This document shows, piece by piece, positions 8,953 to 17,026 of a stretch of DNA of 64,000 nucleotides; the stretch's first letter is position 1, and each line of letters begins with the position of its first letter. This DNA comes from Reyranella sp. CPCC 100927 (GTDB lineage Bacteria > Pseudomonadota > Alphaproteobacteria > Reyranellales > Reyranellaceae), in the NCBI RefSeq assembly GCF_007859315.1, contig NZ_VOHA01000030.1, forward strand, positions 1-64,000, given 5' to 3'. The notes beneath the pieces were generated by a model. It worked only from the letters and a program-made list of their open reading frames with translations. It had not been told where the DNA came from and did no database searches. The translations under genes were made by a program, and so were the position numbers.

Positions 8953-9350
8953 TCGTTGTCGACAGTAGCGTCTGGATCGACTTTCTCAATGGCCGGGATG
9001 TACCTCACGTCCGGCGGTTACGTGCAACTCTGGGCATGGATGAAATCATCGTCGGTGACCTCATGCTGTGCGAGGTTTTGCAAGGCCTCGACAACGAACG
9101 GGTGGCTCGAAACGTCGAAGCTTTGCTCAGTCGCTTCACCATCGCGCCGATGGCCGGCCATGCGATCGCCGTCGCGGCAGCGCGCAACTTCCGTTTCTTG
9201 CGCCGACGTGGCATCACCGTCCGCAAGACGATCGACCTGTTGATCGGTACATGGTGCATCGAGAATCGCCGGCCGCTGCTTCATAACGACAGCGACTTCC
9301 GTCTCATGACCCGCCATCTGGGACTGATCGAGGTGCCGACGGTTGCATGA
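8949..9350 (+). CDS. vapC: VapC-type PIN-domain ribonuclease toxin
   Basis: 133 residues, full length for VapC. It opens VIVVDSSVWIDFLNG with the first catalytic Asp (D5), has conserved Glu in VGDLMLCEVLQG, and carries the C-terminal acidic cluster in TIDLLIGTWC and LLHNDSDFRLM. These acids bind Mg2+ or Mn2+ in the PIN nuclease, which cuts specific tRNAs or rRNA when VapB is lost. The start is a GTG overlapping the vapB stop. All catalytic acids seem present, so the pair looks functional. A related fragment lies at about 16970-17015. Confidence 0.9.
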   Translation: MIVVDSSVWIDFLNGRDVPHVRRLRATLGMDEIIVGDLMLCEVLQGLDNERVARNVEALLSRFTIAPMAGHAIAVAAARNFRFLRRRGITVRKTIDLLIGTWCIENRRPLLHNDSDFRLMTRHLGLIEVPTVA

Positions 9351-9466
9351 AGCCGTGCCTTTGCGAGGCGACGCCCCTGGCTGATGCACTTACAAGCTCG
9401 TGCCACTGCCTCATATGGTCCCACTGGCCTTGCGATCGTTCATCGATCGGATATGGCCAGAGCGTC

Positions 9467-9862
9467 TTACGCCTCATCTTCTCCCTCCCCGCCCTCGCGG
9501 GATCCGGAGAGATCGAGCAGCCTTTCCTTGGCCGGTGCGATGTCGGTGACCAGGTCGCGCACCAGCGGCTTGTTGGGCAGCGGCCCGATCTCGTAGGTGT
9601 GCCCGGGCTCCAGCCGCGCCAGGCAGGCGTAGACCGTCTTGCCGTCGAGCCGCACCATGCACTCCTTGCAGGCATTGGCGTTGATGCAGGCGTAGCGGAA
9701 GGCCAAGGTGTCGTCGACATGGGCGCGCACCCAGCGCAGGCCGTCGAGCAGCGAGGCCGCCGCCGTACCGGGTATCGCATACTCCTGCAGGGTCGACCCG
9801 GATCGGGCGCAGCCGCGATGAACGCGCAACCGTATGGTCTGTTCAGTATCGGACGACGTCAT
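9467..9862 (-). CDS. [2Fe-2S] ferredoxin-like subunit (SdhB N-domain type)
   Basis: 131 residues, equal to only the N-terminal plant-ferredoxin domain of SdhB/FrdB. Four cysteines lie at about C59, C65, C68 and C80 (YACINANACKEC, then VYAC), giving CX5CX2CX11C. Canonical SdhB has CX4CX2CX11C, so the first spacing is one residue longer. The C-terminal domain with the 4Fe-4S and 3Fe-4S clusters is absent. Its start overlaps the stop of the flavoprotein gene by 4 nt, so the two surely form one complex, with this subunit carrying electrons to or from the FAD. The physiological acceptor is unknown. Confidence 0.75.
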   Translation of the reverse strand: MTSSDTEQTIRLRVHRGCARSGSTLQEYAIPGTAAASLLDGLRWVRAHVDDTLAFRYACINANACKECMVRLDGKTVYACLARLEPGHTYEIGPLPNKPLVRDLVTDIAPAKERLLDLSGSREGGEGEDEA

Positions 9863-11595
9863 GCCGTGGCCTCCTCGGCCTGGGCCGCGGACAGGTCGGC
9901 AAGGCGCTCGACCGGCTGGGTGGCGAGCGCCCAGCGTCCGTCATGCCAGGCGATGGTGTGGTTGAGGGTCCAGGCTTCGTCCTGGGCAGGATGGTCTTCG
10001 CGCTGGTGCGCACCACGGCTTTCCGTCCGCGCCAGCGCACTGCGCGCGACAGCCTCGGCCACCAGCAGCATGTTGCGCAGGTCGAGCGCGTCCAGCCGCA
10101 CCGGATCCTGCGCACCGCCACCCGGCAATGTGGCACCGGCGCGCGCCCGCAGTGCGGCGAGCATGGCGAGCGCCTGGCGCAGGCCGGCGTCGCTGCGGAA
10201 GGGACCGACATGCGCCTGCATCGTGGCCTGCAGGTCCTCGATGAGCGCCGCGACATTCGGCTCGCGGGCCACGGACGTTGCCGGCGCCAGCAGCGCGAGC
10301 ACCGGTGCGGCCAGCGTGCGCAGCACGTCGAGCGTCGGCGGCGCGACCCCGTCGGCGGCGGCAGAGCGGCCGGCGCGCAGACCAAACGCCACGGCCTCGG
10401 TGATCGCGTTGCCCGACAGCCGGTTGGCACCATTGGCACCGCCCACGGCCTCGCCGGCGGCATAAAGCCCGGGGACGTCGGTGGCCAACCGCGTATCAAC
10501 GCGGATGCCACCCATGTGGTAGTGCGCGATCGGGGCCACTTCGATCATCTGTTGCGTCAGGTCGATTCCCGCCGCGGCCAGCCGGTCGATGATCGGCCCG
10601 AACGCCGCCCGCAATGCCGCTTCAGGCACGTGGCGGAAGCTCAGCCAGGCACCGCCGGCGGGTGAACCGCGGCCGGACTCGACTTCCTTGAGGATGGCGT
10701 AGGTGGCCGCATCCCGCGTGGTGGTATAGCGCTGGCCCTCGGCGGCGTTGCCGTAGCGCGCGACGAACTCCTCGCCGTCGCGGTTGAGCAGTCGGCCACC
10801 AAGCTTGTAGCGGAACGGATCCCACATGATCGGATCGAAGCCCACCAGCCGCGGCGCCAGGTGACCGATCGGAAAGAACTGCACGAACTCCATGTCGACC
10901 AGCCGCGCGCCGGCGCGCAGCGCCAGCGCAAAACCGTCGCCGCCCATGTTGAGCGACGCGCTGTTGCGACGGTACAGGCGCGTGAGGCCGCCGGTGGCGA
11001 TCACCGTCGCGCCGGCACGGACGAGCACCGGTTCGCCCGAAGCCAAGTGCAGCGCGACGGCACCCACGGCGCGACCTTCGTGCAACACCAGGTCGACAAT
11101 GACGAGATCGCCGACGCGGCGCACGCCTGGTGCGCGCACGACCTGCGTCCGCAGGGTCTTGGCGACAGCTGGGCCGGTGTTGAGATAGTCGACATACACG
11201 CAGCGCGGGCGATCATGGCCGGGCGCCTGAGCCTGCGTCAGGTGGCCGTCGGCGCGAGCCCAGCCGACGCCCCAACGGTCCAGCCGGCGAATCGCATCGA
11301 CACCCTCCTCGCACAGCAGGCGCGCCAGGGGTTCGCTGCACAGGCCGCGGCCGGCCGCGAGCGTATCGCGCAAATGGTGGCGCCAGTGATCGGGCTCCTG
11401 CTCGCCCAGCGCGGCGGCCACGGTCATCTGGGCCATGATGGTGGCGCCACCGCGGCCGATGAGGCTGCGGTCGGCCAGCAGCACCCGGCGGCCGGTCTCG
11501 CCGGCAGCGATCGCAGCGCTCATGCCGGCACCGCCGGCACCGATCACCAGCACGTCGGTGTCGAGGATGTGGGGTGTTTGATTTTCGGTGGACAT
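9859..11595 (-). CDS. FAD-dependent succinate dehydrogenase/fumarate reductase-type flavoprotein
   Basis: 578 residues. The N-terminus has the Rossmann FAD motif VLVIGAGGAGMSAAIAA, followed by RGGATIMAQ, which fits the SdhA/FrdA/L-aspartate-oxidase superfamily. AHYHMGGIRVDT and LYAAGEAVGGANGANRLSGNA are further superfamily signatures (substrate His and FAD adenine loop). The final ~140 residues form the C-terminal helical domain. It is coupled to the ferredoxin-like subunit downstream and lies 176 bases after livF on the same strand. That suggests it acts on whatever the ABC importer takes up; the substrate is not identified. Confidence 0.85.
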   Translation of the reverse strand: MSTENQTPHILDTDVLVIGAGGAGMSAAIAAGETGRRVLLADRSLIGRGGATIMAQMTVAAALGEQEPDHWRHHLRDTLAAGRGLCSEPLARLLCEEGVDAIRRLDRWGVGWARADGHLTQAQAPGHDRPRCVYVDYLNTGPAVAKTLRTQVVRAPGVRRVGDLVIVDLVLHEGRAVGAVALHLASGEPVLVRAGATVIATGGLTRLYRRNSASLNMGGDGFALALRAGARLVDMEFVQFFPIGHLAPRLVGFDPIMWDPFRYKLGGRLLNRDGEEFVARYGNAAEGQRYTTTRDAATYAILKEVESGRGSPAGGAWLSFRHVPEAALRAAFGPIIDRLAAAGIDLTQQMIEVAPIAHYHMGGIRVDTRLATDVPGLYAAGEAVGGANGANRLSGNAITEAVAFGLRAGRSAAADGVAPPTLDVLRTLAAPVLALLAPATSVAREPNVAALIEDLQATMQAHVGPFRSDAGLRQALAMLAALRARAGATLPGGGAQDPVRLDALDLRNMLLVAEAVARSALARTESRGAHQREDHPAQDEAWTLNHTIAWHDGRWALATQPVERLADLSAAQAEEATA

Positions 11596-11640
11596 GTCGT
11601 TGGGTGACTAGCGCAAGGTCGCGGTCGAGCGGGAAAAATA

Positions 11641-11750
11641 AACCACAGAAGCACAGAGATCACAGAGGGGCACGGCGAAGACCAGATCGCACGCTGCGGC
11701 GATTCTCCTTGCGGTGGTTCGGTCCCAGCCGTCGCCAGCACCGTCGCGCC
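11641..11750. repeat. CACAGAG-type mosaic repeat, family C, copy 1
   Basis: Starts ACCACAGAAGCACAGAGATC and continues into a GCTGCGGCGATTCTCCTTGC module and GGTCCCAGCCGTCGCC. The latter modules recur at 23350-23430. It fills the gap between livF and the flavoprotein gene. Confidence 0.65.
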
Positions 11751-11771
11751 CGGCAGCATGCTCGACGCTCA

Positions 11772-12518
11772 TCACGTCGCACCGAGATAGGCTTTCTGCA
11801 CGGCCGGGTCGGCCGCAAGATCAGCGGCGCGGCCCTGCAGAACGACGTGGCCGTGTTGCAGCACGTAGGCGCGGTCGGCGAGTTCCAGCGCGATGCGCGC
11901 GTTCTGCTCGACCAGCAGGATGGTTTGGCCCGCTTCCTTCCAGCGGAACAGCACCTCGTAGACGGCATCGACAAACCGTGGCGACAGGCCCATCGACGGC
12001 TCGTCGATGCAGATGAGGCGCCCCCGGCGCAGCCAGGCGCGGCCCAGCGCCAGCATCTGCTGCTCGCCGCCGGAGAGCGTACCGGCCGGCTGACCGCGCC
12101 GCTCGGCCAGGCGCGGAAAGGCATCGAACACCGCGTCGAGATCCTGTGCGATCGCCACCTTGTCACGGCGGCGCGGATAGGCGCCCATCAACAGGTTCTC
12201 GTACACCGACATCTCGGGGAACACGCGCCGGCCCTCGGGCACGCTGGCGACGCCGAGGTCGATCACGTCGGCCGGCGGCCAGCCGTGGATGGTGCGACCG
12301 TCGAGCACGATGCGACCGCGCGTGGGCGCAACGAGGCCGAGCACCGACTTGAGCGTGGTCGATTTGCCCGACGCGTTGCCGCCGAGCACCGACACGACCT
12401 CGCCGGCATGCACGTCGAGGCTCACGCCGAAGAGCGCCTGCACGGCACCGTAATGCACGTCGATGGCATCGATCACGAGCAGTGGCGTGGCGGCAGAGGA
12501 CTCAACCAAGATGGGCAT
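11772..12518 (-). CDS. livF: Branched-chain amino acid-type ABC transporter ATPase LivF
   Basis: 248 residues. Walker A is GGNASGKSTTLKS (with Asn-Ala where Pro/Asn-Gly is common), the signature LSGGEQQMLALGRAW, Walker B LICIDEPSMGLSP, and the switch His lies in LLVEQNAR, where Gln replaces His as is normal for LivF. It overlaps the end of livG by 17 nt. With LivG it should drive the LivHM permease at the inner membrane. The true substrate may be another amino acid, urea or an aromatic acid. Confidence 0.92.
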   Translation of the reverse strand: MPILVESSAATPLLVIDAIDVHYGAVQALFGVSLDVHAGEVVSVLGGNASGKSTTLKSVLGLVAPTRGRIVLDGRTIHGWPPADVIDLGVASVPEGRRVFPEMSVYENLLMGAYPRRRDKVAIAQDLDAVFDAFPRLAERRGQPAGTLSGGEQQMLALGRAWLRRGRLICIDEPSMGLSPRFVDAVYEVLFRWKEAGQTILLVEQNARIALELADRAYVLQHGHVVLQGRAADLAADPAVQKAYLGAT

Positions 12519-13434
12519 CCGACTCGACGGGCCGCGTGCGGGCGCGGCCCAGATAGGCTTCGACCACCTCGGGGTGGTCCAGCGCCTGGGCCGGCGTGCC
12601 GGTGGCGAGCACGCGACCCTGATTGAGCACCACCACCCGATCGGCGATGCGGCGTACGAGCGAGAGCTTGTGCTCCACGACGAGGATACCGAGCGCGGGC
12701 TGCTCGGCGCGCAGCGCCAGCAGCAGGTCGGTCAGTTCGGCCGTCTCGCTGGGGTTCATGCCGGCCGCCGGCTCGTCAAGCAGCACGAAGCGCGGCTGCG
12801 CGGCCAGCACGCGGGCGATCTCCAACCGCCGACGATTGGCGTACGACAGGCTGAAGGCGGGCTGATCGCGCCGCGGCCACAGTCGCTCGCCGAAGCGTTG
12901 CAGTGCCGCCGCCGCGCGCGTCGCGGCCCGGGTCCGTCGACCCCGCCAGCCCGGCAGACCCAGCAATTCGCCCGCCAGCTCGGCCAACGGGTTGGCGAGC
13001 CGGCCGCCGCCATGGCCATCGCGCAACAGCCCGGCCTGAGTACCCAGCAGCACGCTGTCCCACACGGTGAGCGCCGGGAAGACGCGCGAGGTCTGGAAGC
13101 TGCGTCCCAGCCCCAGCCGCGCGATGCGCTCGGGCGCCAGGCCATCGATGCGCCGACCATCGAGCATGATGCGGCCTGACGTGGGCCGCTCCACGCCGCT
13201 CAGCAACTGGATCACCGTCGACTTGCCGGCGCCGTTGGGGCCGACCAGCGCCACCGTCTCGCCAGGAGCGAGGTGGAAGCTCACACCGTCAACCGCCTTC
13301 ACGCCGCTGAAATGGCGACTCAGCCGCTCGACGTGGAGGCCGGCAGCGGCTTCACAGTCCTGGGAGCGCGGGCCTCTGGCCCGCCCGGCATGAGCGGGCG
13401 GGATACCCGCGCTCCCAGGGTCCGATCGAGACAT
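12502..13434 (-). CDS. livG: Branched-chain amino acid-type ABC transporter ATPase LivG with repeat-encoded N-terminus
   Basis: 310 residues. From about residue 33 it is a normal LivG: LHVERLSRHFSGVKAV, Walker A GPNGAGKST, signature LSYANRRRLEIAR, Walker B FVLLDEPAAGMNP and switch His VVEHKLSL. The first ~28 residues (MSRSDPGSAGIPPAHAGRAR...) are encoded by palindromic repeat family A at 13359-13419. No other ATG or GTG lies between the repeat and the conserved domain, so the ATG at 13434, two bases past the livHM stop, seems to be the working start and the repeat is translated. Confidence 0.9.
   Translation of the reverse strand: MSRSDPGSAGIPPAHAGRARGPRSQDCEAAAGLHVERLSRHFSGVKAVDGVSFHLAPGETVALVGPNGAGKSTVIQLLSGVERPTSGRIMLDGRRIDGLAPERIARLGLGRSFQTSRVFPALTVWDSVLLGTQAGLLRDGHGGGRLANPLAELAGELLGLPGWRGRRTRAATRAAAALQRFGERLWPRRDQPAFSLSYANRRRLEIARVLAAQPRFVLLDEPAAGMNPSETAELTDLLLALRAEQPALGILVVEHKLSLVRRIADRVVVLNQGRVLATGTPAQALDHPEVVEAYLGRARTRPVESDAHLG
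13359..13419. repeat. Palindromic repeat, family A, copy 3, inside the livG reading frame
   Basis: Two inverted halves (CCTGGGAGCGCGGGCC... and ...CCCGCGCTCCCAGG) joined by GGCATGAGC. It is the same element that is intergenic at 2378, 4535 and 49241, but here it is in frame within the 5' end of livG. It could form a strong hairpin near the ribosome-binding region and lower LivG expression. Confidence 0.85.
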
Positions 13435-13436
13435 GA

Positions 13437-15317
13437 TCAACGCGCCCCCAGAAGGCCGTGAGGACGCAGCCGGAGCATGATCAGCAGCGCGACGCCGTAG
13501 ACGATCATGCGCCACTCGGCGAACGGCCGCAGAAGTTCGGGCAGCAAGGTCAGCGCGAAACCCGCGAGCGCCGCACCCGTGAGATTGCCCAGGCCGCCGA
13601 GCACCGCGATGGTGAGCAGCAGGATCGATACGCCGACCGTGAAGCTCTCGGGACTCACCACGCTTTGTACATAGGCGAACAGGCCACCGGCCGTGCCCGC
13701 CAGCACGCCCGACAAGGCGAAGCCCAACAGGATGTAGCGGCGCACCGGCAGCCCGGCCGCATGGGCAGCCAGCCGGTCCTCGCGAATACCGCGCCAGACC
13801 CGACCGATACCTGAATCGAGCAGCCGCTGTGCGAGCGCCAGCGCCAGCGCCGCCACGGCCGCGATCAGCCAGAACTTCTGCACCAGACTGGACAAATTGA
13901 GCCCGCCCAGAACGGCCAGACGCGGCGCCGGTATGTTGATGAAGCCCATCGGTCCACGCGTCACCTCGAGCCAGGTCATGAACACGAGGTAGCCGATCTG
14001 CCCGACGGCAAGCGTGCCCAGCGCCACGGTGTGGCCGCTGAGCTTCAGCAGCGGCAGTGCGCTCGCCACCGCGACCGCCGCCGTCACCAGCGCGGCACCG
14101 GCAATCGCGGCCTCGGCCGGCCAGCCGGCATTGCGCGCCAGCAGGCCGACCGCATAGGCACCCACGCCATAGAATGCCGCATGCCCGATCGACAGCATGC
14201 CCAGCGCACCCGAGACCAGCGTCACGCTCGCCACGAGCAGCGCGAAGATCATGGCGTAGGCGACGGCCTGCAGAACGTAGGCGCTCTGGGTAACGGCAGG
14301 CAGCAGCGCCAGGACGGCGCCAACCGCAAGGAAGCCCCACGGCGGCAGGTCCAGCGTCCGCACCGCGCCGCGCTGGCTGGAGGCCGATGTCAGCACGCTG
14401 GTGCTCGGCATGGCACCCGCGGCGCCACCGGCGCCGCCCAGTGCATCAAGCCGCCGGTTGCCCAACAAGCCCTGCGGGCGAAACACGAGGAACACGAGCA
14501 CGAGCGTGAACGCCACGAGATCGCGGTAGCCTTCGCCCACATAGGCGCTGGCCAGCGTCTCGACCACGCCCAGCAGCAACCCGCCCAGCACGGCGCCCGG
14601 CATGCTGGTGAGCCCACCGAGCAGCGCCGCGGCGAACCCCTTGAGCCCGTAGGGCAAGCCCATCTGCGGGAACACACTCTTGAAGTACAGCGCCACCAGG
14701 ATGCCGCTGAGCGCGCCGAGCAAGCCGGCCAGCGCAAAAGCCATGCCCTTCACGTTGCCGGTGCGTACGCCGAGCTGCGCGGCGGCGTCGCGGTCCTGCG
14801 CCGTGGCGCGCAAGGTGCGACCGAGCCACGAGCGAGAGAGGAACAGCGTGAGCGCGACCGTGGTCACGGCGCCAAAGCCGAAGATCAGCAGGTCGGTGCT
14901 GGTCACGTAGGCGGCGCCGAAAAAGTAGGTCGCTTCCTCGAACGGCACCGGGAAGGCCTGGCCCTCGGGCGACCAGATGATCTCGGCGAGCTGATCGATG
15001 ATGAGGCTGATGGCCAGCGTGGACAGCACCGGTGCAATGTAGGGCGCGTTCTCGAGCGGGCGCAGCGCCACGCGCTCGAGCAGCATGCCCAGCAGCGAGA
15101 CGACGACGACCGACAGCACAGCCGCCGCCGGCAGCGGCAGATGCAGCACCGTCACGCCGCTGAAGGCGATGAAGGCGCCGAGCATGAACAACGCGCCCTG
15201 CGCGAAGTTGATGAGATTGGAGACGCCGAAGACCAACGTGAAGCCCAACGCGATCAGTGCGTAGACCTGGCCGATCGCCAGGCCGTTGACGACCTGGCTG
15301 GCGAAGAGTTCGAGCAT
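13437..15317 (-). CDS. livHM: Fused LivH-LivM permease
   Basis: 626 residues. Residues 1-~290 are LivH-like: VYALIALGFTLVFGVSNLINFAQG opens the first conserved helices, and GLKGFAAALLGGLTSMPGAVLGG is the EAA-type loop. After a Ser/Ala-rich linker (~290-325), residues ~330-626 are LivM-like, with ALGMLSIGHAAFYGVGAYAVG and VLGGLGNLTGAALAG. LivH and LivM are normally separate genes; here one polypeptide gives both halves of the membrane channel, about 16-18 helices. ATPases livG and livF follow directly, and livK lies upstream after a 245-base gap. Confidence 0.9.
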   Translation of the reverse strand: MLELFASQVVNGLAIGQVYALIALGFTLVFGVSNLINFAQGALFMLGAFIAFSGVTVLHLPLPAAAVLSVVVVSLLGMLLERVALRPLENAPYIAPVLSTLAISLIIDQLAEIIWSPEGQAFPVPFEEATYFFGAAYVTSTDLLIFGFGAVTTVALTLFLSRSWLGRTLRATAQDRDAAAQLGVRTGNVKGMAFALAGLLGALSGILVALYFKSVFPQMGLPYGLKGFAAALLGGLTSMPGAVLGGLLLGVVETLASAYVGEGYRDLVAFTLVLVFLVFRPQGLLGNRRLDALGGAGGAAGAMPSTSVLTSASSQRGAVRTLDLPPWGFLAVGAVLALLPAVTQSAYVLQAVAYAMIFALLVASVTLVSGALGMLSIGHAAFYGVGAYAVGLLARNAGWPAEAAIAGAALVTAAVAVASALPLLKLSGHTVALGTLAVGQIGYLVFMTWLEVTRGPMGFINIPAPRLAVLGGLNLSSLVQKFWLIAAVAALALALAQRLLDSGIGRVWRGIREDRLAAHAAGLPVRRYILLGFALSGVLAGTAGGLFAYVQSVVSPESFTVGVSILLLTIAVLGGLGNLTGAALAGFALTLLPELLRPFAEWRMIVYGVALLIMLRLRPHGLLGAR

Positions 15318-15365
15318 GGTGGATCGCTATCGCGTGCGGCGTTGTCTGGGGCAGTGCACGAAGAC

Positions 15366-15535
15366 CAACCACAGAGACACAGAGACACGGGGACAGCACG
15401 GAGAAGAACGCGTTGCATTCCTTCGACATGCATTGGTGTTTTCTCTGTATGACCTCTGTACTACTGACCTCCAGAATCGTCGCACACTGCGATGATTCCT
15501 CTCTTCTCCCCGCCTGCGCGAGGAGAAGGGAATGC
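15366..15535. repeat. CACAGAG-type mosaic repeat, family C, copy 2
   Basis: Begins ACCACAGAGACACAGAGACA, then CGGAGAAGAAC, TTCTCTGTATGACCTCTGTA, CTGACCTCCAGAATCGTCGC and an inverted TTCTCCCCGCCTGCGCGAGGAG hairpin. The CTGACCT...AATCGTCG module recurs inverted near 23405-23450. It occupies the livK-livHM gap. Confidence 0.65.
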
Positions 15536-15562
15536 CCGCCACTGTGGTTGCCTTCACGCTCA

Positions 15563-16681
15563 TCAGTCGAGCAGGTGGAAGCCGCCGTCGCGTACGACGA
15601 GGAAAGTCGGATTCTTTTTCACATTGCCGTTCTCGTACTTGGTCACGCCGGTCAGACCCGGGTAGGCCGGCCCGTTGGCCAGTTCGTCCCGCACAGACTG
15701 GCCGGTCAGCGGCTTGCCGGACTGGATCACGCGGCGGATGGCAGCCACGCCAACGCCGGCGGCATCGTAGGCAAGCGCGGCGAACTGGTCGGGCAGGCGA
15801 TTGTACTTGGTCTTGTAGGCGTCGACGAAAGCCTTCTTCGACGGATCGCCGGCGAAGAAGATGCTGTGCACCACCACGCCGTCGGCGGCCTTGCCGGCGA
15901 GCTCGATGAACTTCGGCGAGGTCAGCGGGATGCCGCCGCCCGCCGGGACATCGACGCCGGCCTGGCGCAGCTGCTGGATGAAGATCGACGCTTCCTGGTA
16001 AGGCAGGGCGAGGAACACGCCGTCCGGCTTGGCGGCCTTGATCTTGCTGACCAGCGGACGAAAGTCCTTGGCGCCCGGGATCACGGCCTCGGTCAGCAGC
16101 ACCTTGCCGCCATCCTTCTCGATCGCCGCGGCCGTGGCCTTGACGGTGAACACACCCCAGTCGTCCTGCGAATAAGGAATGGCGATGCGACCGGCCTTGA
16201 GCTTCTTGTGGATGGTGTCGGCGTTGTACTGCGCCAGGATGTCATCCGTGTTGTTCTGCCGGAACTGGTAAGCGCTCTGGCGACTGAAATCAGGGTGCGA
16301 CGACGTCGGGCTGATCTGCGCGATTTTGGCTTCGGCGAAGATCGGCGCCGCCGCCAGCGACGCCGTGGTGGACCATGACCCGATGGCCAGCACCACACCC
16401 GGCGCGGCGACGATCTTGCGCGCTACCGTCGCGGCCTCCTGGGGCGAGTTGCGATCGTCCTCGACCAGCAGCTTGACCGGACGACCGTCAATGCCGCCGT
16501 CGGCGTTGATCTTGTCGAGGTAGAGCTCCACCGCGTTTCTGAAGCTCGCGCCGTACTCGGCGAAGTTCCCGGACAGATGCGAGAAGAAGCCGATGGTGAT
16601 CGGCTCGGCCGCCCTGGCGGCGGCCGACAGTGTGACAGTGATGAACGCTGCCGCGAGGAGGCGGGACAAGAGAGAACGCAT
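15563..16681 (-). CDS. livK: Branched-chain amino acid-type ABC substrate-binding protein LivK
   Basis: 372 residues. A Sec signal peptide (MRSLLSRLLAAAFITVTLSA, cleaved about after ARA) is followed by AEPITIGFFSHLSGNFAEYG, the conserved start of type I periplasmic binding proteins of the Leu/Ile/Val class. LVEDDRNSPQEAATVARKI and VLAIGSWSTTASLAAAPIF are further family signatures. The periplasmic protein hands its ligand to LivHM/LivGF. The ligand pocket cannot be read with certainty, so the substrate stays open. The ATG at 16681 begins right at the signal peptide. Confidence 0.92.
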   Translation of the reverse strand: MRSLLSRLLAAAFITVTLSAAARAAEPITIGFFSHLSGNFAEYGASFRNAVELYLDKINADGGIDGRPVKLLVEDDRNSPQEAATVARKIVAAPGVVLAIGSWSTTASLAAAPIFAEAKIAQISPTSSHPDFSRQSAYQFRQNNTDDILAQYNADTIHKKLKAGRIAIPYSQDDWGVFTVKATAAAIEKDGGKVLLTEAVIPGAKDFRPLVSKIKAAKPDGVFLALPYQEASIFIQQLRQAGVDVPAGGGIPLTSPKFIELAGKAADGVVVHSIFFAGDPSKKAFVDAYKTKYNRLPDQFAALAYDAAGVGVAAIRRVIQSGKPLTGQSVRDELANGPAYPGLTGVTKYENGNVKKNPTFLVVRDGGFHLLD

Positions 16682-16887
16682 GAGAAAAACAGGTCCAATA
16701 GCGAGCGGGACGGCGGCGCTGCACACGACTGCATGGCGGCGCCACCGAGGAGCCGGACCTTATGTTTTTTCAGCAACGGAACGACAACGCATGATTCTTA
16801 ATGGTCACTTCAAGTTTTTCTTAACACACCCTTAAGGAAACGCGTGGGTGTCAGCGGCATCCACAACCGCCCGTCATGCCGTTTCCA

Positions 16888-16977
16888 TCAGGACGATGAC
16901 GCTGGGTGCGCCGCCCGCATCAGAAAGCCGTCGAGCAGACCAATGAAGGTCGCGGCCCAGGCGGCGAGCAACGGGCC
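16888..16977 (-). pseudogene. C-terminal fragment of a TDT-family transporter
   Basis: Read on the minus strand this gives LLAAWAATFIGLLDGF, then MRAAHPASSS and a stop. It closely matches the end of the complete TDT transporter at 19475-20539 (AAWAATFIGMLDSF, VRAAHRASVP). Only ~28 codons remain, including the native stop, so it is a relic of a second copy or of a duplication. Confidence 0.7.
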
Positions 16978-17015
16978 GGATGTACTTCACGTCCCGGCGG
17001 TCGCGCGCAACGGCA
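16970..17015 (+). pseudogene. Possible VapC fragment
   Basis: The bases AACGGGCCGGATGTACTTCA and those after them align with the vapC region at about 8990-9036 (AATGGCCGGGATGTACCTCA), with roughly four in five bases matching. In frame this reads NGPDVLHV against NGRDVPHV. It abuts the TDT fragment, suggesting a site of repeated recombination. Confidence 0.4.
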
Positions 17016-17026
17016 GGTGATCCGCT

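Noticed and set aside
12502-14340. A 612-codon minus-strand frame that would extend LivG upstream through livHM
   Set aside because: Only the part from 13434 has LivG motifs; the rest is the out-of-frame shadow of the fused permease.
14031-15452. A 473-codon plus-strand frame rich in Gln, His and Arg
   Set aside because: Antisense to livHM, low-complexity composition, no motif.
16488-16745. Second start or small gene upstream of livK
   Set aside because: Out-of-frame shadow of the livK signal peptide region.
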